From assembly GCA_007570785.1 (NCBI GenBank), contig ML664183.1, forward strand, positions 19,729,584 to 19,793,583: a stretch of 64,000 nucleotides of DNA, read 5' to 3'. A program made the translations under genes and the position numbers. Under the pieces are notes generated by a model, which saw only the letters and a list, made by a program, of their open reading frames with translations, searched no databases and was not told the DNA's origin. The stretch comes from Antilocapra americana. Its lineage: Eukaryota > Chordata > Mammalia > Artiodactyla > Antilocapridae. Below, one piece after another: positions 11,353-22,142 of the stretch (position 1 is its first letter; each line of letters starts with the position of its first letter).

Positions 11353-12595
11353 AAGTTACTAAAAAAAACTAAAATAATTCCAGTAGCTCACTGGACTATG
11401 CCATGGTGGGAAGTTTTAAAATAGAAAATAAGGTCTTATGTTATTAGCAAACTTTGTATTTTTTTTCAATCACAAAGAAAGAGAAAGTCTATTAGCTATC
11501 TCTATTCATACACAGGTGCCCTTAGTAAGATTTCAAATTCCGGATTTTTGCTTTTTGTTCTGCTGCTGGGTCTCTCAAAGGACTAAAATTTCACTATTAG
11601 AAAATTTGGCAGGCAACACCATAATGATAGACTTTCTTCCTCTCTCTTTCTGTTCTTAACTCAGTGCACCCAGCCTTCAAAAAACAAATTGAAAAGACAG
11701 TCTTTGAGAGAAGCAAGTTTCTGCACATAAAGATTTTCTTGTCATGAAAGTTATCCAAGGGTGATAAATTGCAGTAGTTTGCAGTTATGTTAATATCAAG
11801 AATCAGCCATTTAAATTGGTAGCTCTTTGTTGTGTTTCCCTTTCTAAATGAATAAATTATCAATTTAAAAATGTGTTTGACTTAAGAGGGTTATACTTCA
11901 ATATCTACTATACTGGTAAAATTAAATAGATTGCTATAAGATAACCTAATTTTGCCGGTTGTACTTATGTGCATCATGAACAGAAGTAATAGCTTGTTAT
12001 TTGGGGATTGAAGTCGATGAGGCACATATTTTATAATACATTACTACTGACAGATTGACTATAAAAAGCACATTATAGCATTAATATAATGTGCTTATTC
12101 ATTACCTCTTGGCATGAATGGAAAATTAATTTTGTTAACAGTTTTCTCAATAAGAAAAAAGTAAACTGCTTATACTATCATAGGAATTCTTAATTTTACT
12201 TTAATTGTCCTATAACTGTTTTATAAATATTCATCACAAAGATTCCCTTTTTGTACATGTAATATATATATTTGTCCAGATCAGGATGATGAATATAGTG
12301 ATTGATTGAGAACTAAAATCATCCTTTGAAATGCAACACCTTTAAAAAAATCTCTTCCACAGAGTATGTTTCAAACTCGATACCCTGTAGAACAAACATT
12401 TACTGGATGTACATTAGTAGAGCACGTCATTCACAGGTGCAGTTAAAGCTTGAATTTTTTAGTATTCCAGAGGAGAGATTGTGTCTTACCCATTGCACCC
12501 CTCCACTTATTCTTCCACTGACTTCTCCATATCCCCCTATGAAAACCTTTGCCATATTAAGTACTAAGATAAATAACTTACAATCACTTCATAAT
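11353..12595. other. unique DNA, no gene seen
   Basis: AT-rich and without recognised repeats. A short self-complementary stretch lies near 12068-12095 ('agcacattatagcattaata' followed by 'taatgtgctt'). Confidence 0.45.
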
Positions 12596-12944
12596 ACTTA
12601 GAGCAGTGGGCTTCCCCGATCACTCAGGTGCTAAAGAATTCACCTACAGTGCAGGAGACACCCCCAGTCCAATTCCTAGATCGGGGAGTTACGCTGGAGA
12701 AGGCATAGGCTACCCACTCCAGTATTCTTGGGCTTCCCTTGTGGTTCAGCTGGTAAAGAATCCTCCTGCAATGAGGGAGACCTGAGTTCGATTCTTGGGT
12801 TGGGAAGATCCTCTGCAGAAGCGAAAGGCTATCCACCAGTATTCTGGCCTGGAGAATTCCATGGACTACATAGCTGTCCAAGGGGCTGCAAAGAGTTGGA
12901 CACGACTTGAACGACTTTCACTTTCACTTTTCACTTAGAACAGT
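12596..12944 (+). mobile_element. dimeric Bov-tA SINE (plus) with 12-bp TSD
   Basis: Two tRNA-Glu heads follow each other: the first at about 12608, and a second 'gggcttcccttgtggttcag' at about 12729, immediately after 'cactccagtattctt'. The unit ends with 'gacacgacttgaacgacttt' and CACTTT repeats. TSD ACTTAG(A/G)..CAGT lies at 12596-12607 and 12933-12944 with one mismatch, showing that the dimer moved as one unit. Confidence 0.92.
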
Positions 12945-12948
12945 ATTT

Positions 12949-13450
12949 AGAACACTTATTTCATCTGTCTATTGTTTTTCTGTGTTTGAGCATTCTATGT
13001 AGCATTCTGTGTAGCATTCTCTCCTTGCACAGCGGTCATCCACTCCTGCAGGAGCCCTGCAAATTTGGTGTAGGTACAAGTATGAATAAAGGTAGTCTCC
13101 TCCCTTGGCCCTTCTGCTTTTAGTGTTTTATATTGCTAAATTAAAAATGAACGTTAGAAATTATGGGAAAATAGTAAACAAAATTTATTAAAATATTTAC
13201 TGATTCATTTTGTATATGAATATATTGTAAAGTAAATTTTTTCTTTCAAGGGCAAAACCCTTTATTGGTCATTAAAAATGAATGTACTTGGGTAGATAGA
13301 GAAATAATTTTGTATCTCTTTGTAATAGTGGTTTTCAGAAACAGTGGTTTTTAATTTGGGGCAACTTATTAAAATGCAGACAACCAAGATAGAGATGCAA
13401 GACATGAAGTGTGGAGTCCAAATATCTATAGCAATTGAGAAAATAAACAC
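12949..13450. other. unique DNA, no gene seen
   Basis: The AT-rich stretch includes a small tandem 'agcattctgtgtagcattct' at about 12990-13020. Nothing else recognised. Confidence 0.4.
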
Positions 13451-14496
13451 AAGTGATTCTTTTTTTTTTAATTAAACTTTTTTCTTTTTTATTAGTTTTG
13501 TCAAACAATGACATGATATCACCATGGGTTCACATAGGCTCCCCCTCCAGAACCCCCCTCCCTCCTCCCTCCCCCCGGGAAATCTCGTTGCACCAGTCCC
13601 AAGCATCAATCCTGGGCCGGCTATTGCTTAGACATATGATAATTAACATGTTTCAATGCCATTCTCCCATATCATCCCACCCTTTCCCTCATCCATAGAG
13701 GCCCTGAGTCTATTCTATACATCTGTGTTCCTTTTGCTGTCTCGCATGCTGGGTTCTCGTTACCGTCTTCCTAAATTCCATATATATGCATTAATATACT
13801 GTATTGTTGTTTTTGCTTCTGGCTTACTTCACTCTGGATAATGGGCTCCAGTTTCGTCCATCTGAGTAGAACTGATTCAAATGAATTTTTCCTTAATGCT
13901 GAGTAATATTCCATTGTGTATATGTACCACAGCTTTCTAATCCATTCATCAGTTGATGGGCATCTAGGTTGCTTCCATGTCCTGGCTATTGTAAACAATG
14001 CAGCAATGAACATTGGGGTACACATGTCTCTTTCAATTCTGGTTTCCTCGGTATATATGCCCAACAGTGGGATTGCTGGGTCATATGGCAGGACTATTTG
14101 CAGTTTTTTAAGGAACCTCCACACTGTTTTCCATAGAGGCTGTACTAGTTTGCAATCCCACCAACAGTGTAAGAGAGTTCCCTTTTCTCCACATCCTCTC
14201 CAGCATTTATTACTTGTGGATTTTTGGATTGCAGCCATTCTGAGTGGTGTAAAGTGATATCTCATTGTGGTTTTGATTTGCATTTCTCTGATAATGAGTG
14301 ATGTTGAGCATCTTTTCATGTGTTTGTTAGCCATTTTTATGTCTTCTTTGGAGAAACGTCTGTTAAGTTCTTTGGCCCACTTTTTGATTGGGTTGTTTAT
14401 TTTCCTAGAATGGAGCTGCAGGAGTTGCTTGTATATTTTTGAGATTAATTGTTTGTCCGTTGCTTCATTGGCTATTATTTTCTCCCAAGTGATTCT
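13451..14496 (-). mobile_element. L1 (bovine type), 5'-truncated, minus, with TSD
   Basis: TSD AAGTGATTCT at 13451-13460 and 14487-14496. The minus-strand L1 between them has a poly(A) tail (plus-strand T run at 13461), a 3' UTR with the diagnostic 'catgatatcaccatggg' and C-rich block, then the ORF2 C-terminus, truncated at about 14486. Insertion was by target-primed reverse transcription. Confidence 0.95.
13771..14334 (-). pseudogene. L1 ORF2p C-terminal fragment
   Basis: An open stretch of 187 codons ends at the natural L1 ORF2 stop (HIYGI then stop). It contains the C-terminal cysteine-rich motif as [18 protein letters not shown], so the last Cys spacing is kept while a Glu is changed to Asp relative to the other copies here. 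Only the ORF2 terminus is present. The endonuclease and RT were never copied because the insertion is 5' truncated, so there is no activity. Confidence 0.9.
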
Positions 14497-15708
14497 GATA
14501 TAGATGATTTTTGGAAATCTACTAGAGAAATGCCATACCTTTATTTTTATTACTTAACAGTGCTAATGTTTCCTTTCTTATTTTCTGGCTAAAAAACAGC
14601 TTTTTGTGTTTTTGTTAAATCTGATCATTTGATTCTTGGTTTTATTAGTCATACTTCATTTTTTAAAATCTTTTTGTCATCCAGTTTAGATCCTAATAGT
14701 TCTTGTGTTTACCTAAATTATGTGCAAAAAAGAAAATCTATACATACTTATAATAAATTGTACTAAATCTGCTTAAAGCCAAGATAGCAAATTTTATTAA
14801 GAAAAAAAAATTTAAAGTTTTAATCTACTTCTTGAAGCCAGGAGGAGGGAGATTCTGTCAATTATGTATTAAGTTAGAATTCCATATCCACAGTGCACAG
14901 GCAACATCAAAGTTCTGAGCTAAAATAATTTCTTATTAGCATTTAAGTAAGATTTTTATCTAATGGTGTCACAGTCAGAGGTAGAAACCAAAGGAGTTTA
15001 ATAAGCACCTTGTCATTGAAGGTCAGCTTCCTAACAGAGCCCTTAATTAGCATGTAGAAGACCTCAGAGCTGAGAAATCTCTTGCCAAGTCCTTTCTTTT
15101 TTGGCCAGTTCACTCATGTGAGTGATAGAGAGCATCAAACTTGTGGCTGAAACCTAATTCACATTTGTTTCCCATAGTATGTATGTATTTTCTGTGCTCA
15201 TAGGGTCTGTGCTGACTGAATTGTTTCTTGGGGGAATGGGCAAAAGAATAATAAACGTTTTCTGTAAAGTGAAGTAAATTTCAAATTTCATTAGGAATTT
15301 GGGTAAAAATTATAGGCATTTCATTTGGTTTTGGTTCAACTACAACAAACATATTGAGGATTGTAAATAACATGGCTACATTTTAGGATTATTTTGTGTC
15401 TTATTATAACTCATTATGATAAATGACAGAACTATCTCATGTAAAGGTCCTTCTTGATTGCTTAAAGTTGACTTTTATGCTTTCAGTGATATTTGGAGGG
15501 GTCTGAAGTCTGTCTAACCTTACTACTTCACAAGCCCATCCCTACTTCCTGTAATCCCATCATCTTTATAAAAGTTCTTTCCATTAAATGCACAGTTAAA
15601 TGAAGAATTGTCATGCTAGGACTGGGATAGAAGTGGGAAGTGGTCTACTATTTCACCATATAATGCCACATTATGGTGGTACGTTATTTCACCACATTGT
15701 CTAATGAA
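14497..15708. other. unique DNA, no gene seen
   Basis: AT-rich DNA without recognised repeats or coding-like frames. Confidence 0.4.
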
Positions 15709-15975
15709 TAGTCATTCAGTTCATGTGTGTGTCACTCAGTCATGTGTGTGTCACTCAGTCATGTCCAACTCTTTGCGACCCTATGGACTGTAGCCTATGA
15801 GGTTCCTCTGTCCATGGGATTCTCCAGGCATGAATACTGGAGTGGGTTGCCATGCCCTCCTCCAGAGGATCTTCCTGACCCAAAGACTGAACCCCTGTCT
15901 GGTGTGTTTCCTGCATTGGCAGGTGTTTTTTTTTTTTTTAACCACTAGCACCACCTGGGAAGCCTAGTCATTCAG
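15709..15975 (-). mobile_element. Bov-tA SINE (minus) with 11-bp TSD and internal T run
   Basis: TSD TAGTCATTCAG at 15709-15719 and 15965-15975. The SINE (15720-15964) has its BovB-like tail duplicated in tandem ('tcatgtgtgtgtcactcag' twice) and a 12-bp T run at about 15928-15939 interrupting the tRNA-derived head. Confidence 0.93.
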
Positions 15976-16616
15976 CATTCATAGATACCTAGCAATAGAA
16001 GGTCTTTTGTAGGCTTGCTAGTAACTGCCTGTTTAATATTAGATGACTCATGTGACTTTACTGGGATCCTTTCACAATGTATATACATACAAATATACAT
16101 ATACACATATGAGTTGAATTAGATGTTCATTGGGTTCTTTTATATCAGATAGTCAAGGGCTTATCTTCTTGATAGAGCTAATTTTGTAGTTTGATCCTGG
16201 GAGCAATTATTTGGTGTTATAATTTGATTAATTCAGTTCAAAACAGCAAACTTTAATGAAGAACTCACTCTGTGCAGAGCACAATAAATTCCTTATAGGT
16301 CATGTCAATGTTTTGTAAATGTTTCATCTTGTTGAGAGGATGGAGTGCTATTGTAAGATAAACAGCAGGGGTTGCTTTTGAAGAGTTAAAGAAAAAAGAA
16401 ATAAGAGGTCAAATGAGTTGACTTCTGAAGAGACCAGTCCTGGGCTGGCGAATGGGCAGGAGTGGTGAGGTAGGTGTTAGCTGTTTTCTCCATTTTATCT
16501 GTGTAAATATTGATGAGATTGGAAGAGTTTAAGTAGTTTGTGTAAGGTTCCGCAGTTGGCCTGTTGTATATTTATGTAAAAGTCTGAGATAGCTTGACCT
16601 CAAAGTTGTGTGCTTT
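15976..16616. other. unique DNA, no gene seen
   Basis: A short (TATACA)n-like patch lies at about 16080-16110. Otherwise no recognisable content. Confidence 0.4.
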
Positions 16617-17002
16617 AAAAGTGCTATTGTCTAGAGTGAATTAAGCCAGAAGGAAAAACAACAATACAGTATACTAACGCATATATATGGAATTTAGAAA
16701 GACAGCAACGAGAACCCAGCATGCGAGACAGCAAAAGGAATGCAGATGTATAGAACAGACTCGTGGACTCTGTGGATGAGGGTAAGGATGGGATGATATG
16801 GGAGAATGGCATTGAAACATGTTAATTATCATATGTCTAATCATCGCCAGCCCAGGATTGATGCTTGGGGCTGGTACATCGATATTTCCCGGGGGGAGGG
16901 AGGAGGGAGGGGAGTTCTGGAGGGGGAGCATATGTAAACCCATGGCGATATCATGTCATCGTATGGCAAAAATTAAAAAAAAAAAAAAAAGTGCTATTGT
17001 CT
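16617..17002 (+). mobile_element. L1 3' end (plus), very 5'-truncated, with 16-bp TSD
   Basis: TSD AAAAGTGCTATTGTCT at 16617-16632 and 16987-17002 brackets a 358-bp L1 (16633-16990). It holds the last codons of ORF2 (HIYGI, stop TAG at 16695-16697), the complete 3' UTR in forward orientation with the G-rich block at about 16887-16925, and an A tail. It is the only young plus-strand L1 in the window without an inversion. Confidence 0.95.
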
Positions 17003-17863
17003 GTATGCCCAAAATTTGAAGGCTATTTGAAAGCTGTACATTGTTCTGAAGATCTATGGGGCATGCATGGGGAGGCAGAACTCAGTTCTCTTTTATGGTC
17101 TTTCCCTCTCTACTTGATTTGGGTGGCTTTGTTGTAGAGAAGATGATCTGGGGGCTCCTATCCAGCAATTAATATGAAGAGGGCCCTCATTCTGCTTTGG
17201 ATCAAAGTTAGACTCTGTGAAAACATATGGAAAATTTTAAAAGAGTCTCTTTCTCCCTTTGCTTCCAGGTAAAAAGCTTGTCCAGGAAAGTGGAGGAAAT
17301 CATAGGGTAAATGTTCATAAATAAAACTCTTTGAAATAATTCTGATAATGAGTAGTCTTAGGTGCTCATTTTGTAAAGAGTTAAATTTGAGGGCTCAGTC
17401 AGACCTATTGTTTCTCCTTAGCAAATTTAATATTGTCTGTTCCTCTTTTATTATCCAGTTCACATTTTAGTTACTCAATAAAATCATATTCTCATTTCTT
17501 CATGCACTGATTTACTCATCAAATATATTTTGGGTACCGACTAAGTGCCAAAAATTTTCTATATATTGGGTTAAAAGAGTCAGAAAGAAAGGTCTTCATG
17601 CTCAAAGTTTCTTCTCTTTTAGTAAGCATTAACATTCTCCTCCACTAACATCTGGAAATATCCCATGTCTTTTCCTGTACCATCTGCACTCCAGATAGTC
17701 AGAGTGGTGATGTTCTCATGGTGATTATAATTTTTTTTCTTCTTGTTCATCCATTCTTCCAGATTTTAATACATTAGTTGCTGATTCCTTTGACATGAGT
17801 TATATGTTACCTTTCTCCTCTGACAAACTGCCACCATAAGAATATTTTTAAATTGTCACCTTT
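17003..17863. other. unique DNA with weak ancient-repeat traces
   Basis: About 17500-17620 resembles the start of the ancient repeat seen at 5840 ('actgatttactcatcaaat', 'gactaagtgcca'). No gene. Confidence 0.4.
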
Positions 17864-18007
17864 AATGTGATTATATCCCTGGAAATGGCAACCCACTCCA
17901 GTATTCTTGCCTGGAAAATTCCAGGGACAGAGAAACCTGGTGGGCTACAGTCCATGGGGTCACAAAGAATTGGACCCAACTGAGCATACACATACAATGT
18001 GATTATA
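17864..18007 (+). mobile_element. 5'-truncated Bov SINE (plus) with 12-bp TSD
   Basis: TSD AATGTGATTATA at 17864-17875 and 17996-18007. The insert lacks the tRNA head. It starts in the body ('ggaaatggcaacccactcc') and ends in 'aactgagcatacacatac'. Confidence 0.93.
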
Positions 18008-19062
18008 ATACGGAAATTTTAGTATTTGGTCATGGCCACAAAATAGAAAATGTGAAATCATACTTATGGAAGTTAAGATCTGGAGTGCAGATGGTACTGT
18101 GTATCTACAGGAGAGTGAACTCTGAAAAAGTTTTTAACAATGTGACTTAGTAAACATTGAAAACATTAGAAGCCTACCAAGCCTTGATTTCCCAATAGTA
18201 CCTTCAGGGGATTCATGAGGATCTTGTGGTGCAAGAAGCACATGTCCTTTCTGCTTGACTTCAACAGCTACCAGTAGTGCAATGCTGAAGCAGTCCAGAT
18301 TTAATCCTCAGAAGAGTTATAAGATAATAGCTGACATAAGCAATATGTAGTTTACAGTTTGAGTATTCAGCTTATGAACACACAATGTTATTGTCTGTTT
18401 CAGTGATGTGGAGTGCTGCTTAGCTGAATAATTTCTGTGGAAGAAAGGCTTCCATTGAGGCCTTTTAAAGACTAATTTATTAATTAGTCTCTATTTAAAG
18501 GCATTTATTTCTTGCATATTATTATTTATTTTGTAATTTTAAATACACATTACATTAGTCACAAAAGTGATAAGCAAATATTGATTGGATAATTATTCAG
18601 AATGATATTATTACTTCACATAGGAAACCATTGTGACTAAATCTGTTCCTGAAGTTTTGGGCATAAAAGATGTGGTCTCCAATCTACTGTAATTCAATAT
18701 AGAAGCTGATAATCTAATATGGAAATAAAGAGTCAGGAGGGAAGAAAGTAAAAAAGCAGGAAAAGAAGGAAGGGCAGACAATTGCAATGCAAAGTGAAAA
18801 TTGCCAAAATTCACACTGGTATGTGGCACTAAGGATGTCAAGAAGGGGCACTCAACCTTGAGTGATTGTGAGTGTGTGTGAGCATGTATATGAGATCATA
18901 TTAGAGGAGGTGATCTGATCTGAAGGGTAAGTAGGAATTAGCAATAGGAAGAAATAGGGAAGAGAACAATCCAGGGGAAGACAAGAGGCGGGGAAAAGAA
19001 ATGTTAGAAGAAAGTGCTGAGAGATGAAGCTGGGAAGTAAGAAGGGGATGTGCATGCAAGTG
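18008..19062. other. unique DNA, no gene seen
   Basis: Inverted TTAATTA-like text near 18470-18490. 18600-19050 is purine-rich. ORFs there are without family resemblance. Confidence 0.4.
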
Positions 19063-19190
19063 CGTGTGCTCAGTCGCTTCAGTTGTGTCTGACTGTGTGG
19101 ACCCTAAAGACTGTAGCCTGCCAAGGCTCCTCTTTCGATGTGGATTCTACAGGCAAAAGTACTGGAGTGGGTTGCCAAGCCCTGTTGTTA
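19063..19190 (-). mobile_element. Bov SINE fragment (minus), truncated
   Basis: 'gctcagtcgcttcagttgtg', 'actgtagcctgcc', 'aaagtactggagtgggttgc', ending at about 19190 next to BovB sequence. An L1 later inserted at this junction, duplicating 19177-19193. Confidence 0.85.
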
Positions 19191-19657
19191 TTTTTTTTTT
19201 ATTGTTTTTGCCATACATTGTCATGATATCACCATGGGTTTACATATGCTTCCCCTCCCGAACCCCCCTTCCCCCCCCCCCCCCCCCCCCCCCCCGGGAA
19301 ATCTCGCTGTACCAGCCCCGAGCATCAATCCTGGGCTGGCGATTGATTAGACACATGACAATTAACATGCTTCAATGCCCTTCTCCCATATCATCCCAAA
19401 GAAGATATAAAAATGGCTAACAAACACATGAAAAGATGCTCCACATCACTCATTATCAGAGAAATGCAAATCAAAACCACAATGAGGTACCACTTTACAC
19501 CAGTCAGAATGGCTGCCATCCAAAAGTCTACAAGCAATAAATGCTGGAGAGGATGTGGAGAAAAGGGAACCCTCTTACACTGTTGGTGGGAATGCAAACT
19601 AGTGCAGCCACTATGGAAAACAGTGTGGAGGTTCCTTAAAAAGCCCTGTTGTTATTT
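19177..19657 (-). mobile_element. twin-primed (5'-inverted) L1 with 17-bp TSD
   Basis: TSD AAGCCCTGTTGTTATTT at 19177-19193 and 19641-19657. Between them, 19194-19398 is the minus-strand L1 3' UTR with poly(A). 19396-19640 is ORF2 C-terminal sequence in plus orientation ([27 protein letters not shown]). The orientation switch has a CCA microhomology at 19396-19398, as expected from twin priming. Confidence 0.95.
19271..19295. repeat. poly(C) run of 25
   Basis: An uninterrupted C25 lies inside the L1 3' UTR, where sister copies carry CCCTCC repeats ending in a short C run before GGGAAATC. Confidence 0.95.
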
Positions 19658-20490
19658 AATGACTAAGTTGTGTCCGACTGTCTGTGACCTCATTGATTGC
19701 AGCATGCCAGGCTTATCTGTCCTTCACCATCTCTTGGAGTTTGTTCAAACTCATGTCCATTGAGTGGGTAATACCATCCAAATATCTCATCCTCTGTCAT
19801 CCCCTTCTCCTCCTATCCTCTATCTTTCCCAGCATTAGGGTCTTTTCGAATGAGGCAGCTCTTCACATCAGGTGACCAAATTAATGGAACTTCAGTTTCA
19901 GTATCAGTCCTTCCAATGAATATTCAGGGTTGATTTCAACCTTTAGGATTGACTGGTTTGATCTTCTTGCAGTCCAAGGGACTCTCAAGAGTCTTCTCCA
20001 GCACTACAATTTGAAAGCATCAGTTCTTCAGTTCTCAGCCTTCTTTATGGTCCAACTCTCACATATGTACATGACTGCTGGAAAAACCATAGCTTTGACT
20101 ACATGGACCAGCAAAGCAACGTCTCTGCTTCTTAACATACTGTCTAGATTTGTCATAACTTTTCTTCCAAGGAGCAAGCATCTTTTAATTTCATGGCTGC
20201 AGCCATTGTCCACAGTGATTTGGAGCCAAAGAAAACAAAATTTGTCATTCTTTTAATTTTTTCCCCATGTATTTGCCATAATGTGATGGGACCAGATGCT
20301 ATAATCTTAGTTTTTTGAATGTTGAGTTTTAAGCCAGGTTTTTCACTCTCTTTCACCTTGATGAAGAGGCTCTATAGTTCCTCTTTGTTTTCTGCCATTA
20401 CGGTAATATCATTTACATATCTGAGGATGCTGATATTTCTCTTGGCAATCTTGATTCCAGTTTTTAATTCATCCAGCCTGGCATTTGACA
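19658..20490 (-). mobile_element. BovB LINE (minus), 5'-truncated
   Basis: 3' end next to the L1 duplication ('gactaagttgtgtccgactg'), then the BovB coding region in minus orientation with frameshifts (peptides LKLNIQKTKIIASGPI and ALLVHVVKAMVFPAVMY). It is lost at about 20490. Confidence 0.88.
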
Positions 20491-21648
20491 TGCCCTAGGT
20501 GGTCACAAAAGACTTTTTGTGGCAACTGAGCAGTTTGAATTTTACCCAGAACATAATGGATTAACACTGAAGGGTTTTAATTAGTTTGTATACTTTAGAA
20601 AGCTCATTCTGGGAGTCATGGAGATGCTGAACTGAAGGGATTGTGGAGGGGGGTGGGCAGGCAGAGAACAGAGACCAGTTACAAAACTGCTGCAATGAGT
20701 GATACCACCGCCTGAGTTCAGGCACTCCTCACGCCTGCAGGATTGAAAAAGCATTCTGAGTATTAAGGAAGCAGAAGTGACAGGATTTGGGCTATACAGA
20801 AAATATGGATTTTAACATTAATACTCTAGAAGACTGAACCAAGTGTGATTTCTCAACTGTCAAAACAGTGCACATTCTCTACGTTCAAATTAATACTAAT
20901 CCAATTCATGTTTTTGAAGTAGAAAATCATCAGTGCTATATAACCAGGGCATCTTTACCTTTGAGAAATATTGAGAGCTGTTATGCAGATAACTTTCTGG
21001 GCTACAGTGTTTAATGTCACTTGAATCTTCACATACTATTAAATATTCAGAATAAAAAACCACTTGGCAGATATTTTTAAAGTGTGGATAGATTAAAATC
21101 CCCTGTTAAAGTAATTTACATTTCATGTGCTTTCTGATAAAATACAGAATGCAGTTTTTCTGTTTATCTCTTCTGGATAACATAGTTGTCCCAAAGTGCC
21201 AGGTATCTAATAATCTCCATTTTGTTGAGATGTGGAGAGCCTCCTAGGTATCAGAGTGGGTTCATTAGACAGAAAGTACTAGACTTTCACAGGCTGCTCC
21301 TTCTGAGGGGTTTCTGAGATGCTCTTCTTTTTACGAAGGGCAGACCTTGTTTGCTCTTTATTAAACTAACACTGGTAAGTCTTAGCCTCCATAGCACTGG
21401 GGAAACCAATTCTATATCTTACACAAGAATCCTCACAAAATAGTTTATTAATATCCAGTAAGTACATATTGAGTTTAATCCTACCCTTCTAATTATAGGG
21501 AAGTTGTACTCTACCCTTGGAGAATGGAAATTTGTGCTTTATTTATCATGGAGAGGACCACAAAAGAAAACACTGATTTCTTCTTCTTGAAGTCTTCAGC
21601 AGCTTTATTTGTTATTCACAAGTGTGCACAGAAAAACTGTCTTTTGAT
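20491..21648. other. unique DNA with an ancient-repeat fragment
   Basis: 20560-20720 resembles the later part of the same unnamed ancient repeat seen at 5840 ('aaagctcattctgggagtc', 'gagaccagttacaaaactgc'). No gene. Confidence 0.4.
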
Positions 21649-21802
21649 ATAATAAGAGGAATATTGGAGTAGGAAATGGCAACCCACTCCAGTATTTTTG
21701 CCTGGATTATCTCATGGACAGAGGAGCCTGGCAGGCTACAGTCCATAGGGTCAGGAAGAGTTGGACACGACTGAAGCAGCTTAGCATGCATAATAAGAGG
21801 AA
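21649..21802 (+). mobile_element. 5'-truncated Bov SINE (plus) with 13-bp TSD
   Basis: TSD ATAATAAGAGGAA at 21649-21661 and 21790-21802. The insert starts in the body ('ggaaatggcaacccactcc') and ends 'cacgactgaagcagcttagc'. Confidence 0.93.
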
Positions 21803-22008
21803 CATAGAAGACAGACTGTGTTATTTTGCCCACCTACCCCCTCATAGCAGACTGAGATAATTACCAAGTTTGATGTTGTATTTGTACAGGATAAATTAAC
21901 TGTTTCTGGTGAGATCCAGTGCAAGAGTCAGACTGACACTGTGGGAGAAGTTGAAGTAAGAAAAAGGCATGATTCTCTTACCAACCTGAAAACCGGTCAT
22001 TTTCTCAC

Positions 22009-22142
22009 CTTGTTCCTGATTCTGATCAATTGCTGATCCTGGAATTAGATTGAAGGAAGTAAATCGTACCGCATTTCCAGAAGTGAAAGATGTTGGGTGA
22101 AAAAGTAATTGTTCTGGTGTCAAATTAGATGAAGAAAACTGG
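22009..22142 (-). CDS. candidate internal coding exon of an unidentified host gene
   Basis: On the minus strand a 134-bp open segment is bracketed by good splice signals. Upstream is a TAACTAA-type branch-point-like sequence, a T-rich tract and TTTGTGCAG. Downstream is CAAG|GTGAGA. A second strong in-frame donor (GTTG|GTAAGA) lies 27 bp further on. Only one of three frames is open. It gives 44 whole codons, with a phase-2 acceptor and phase-1 donor, beginning QFSSSNLTPEQLLFHPTSF and ending GSAIDQNQEQ. Two CpGs within a few bases are unusual for this CpG-poor DNA. I do not recognise the protein, and no second exon of the same gene is visible. It could be chance: 44 open codons alone is weak, and the splice signals are what raise it. 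Confidence 0.35.
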
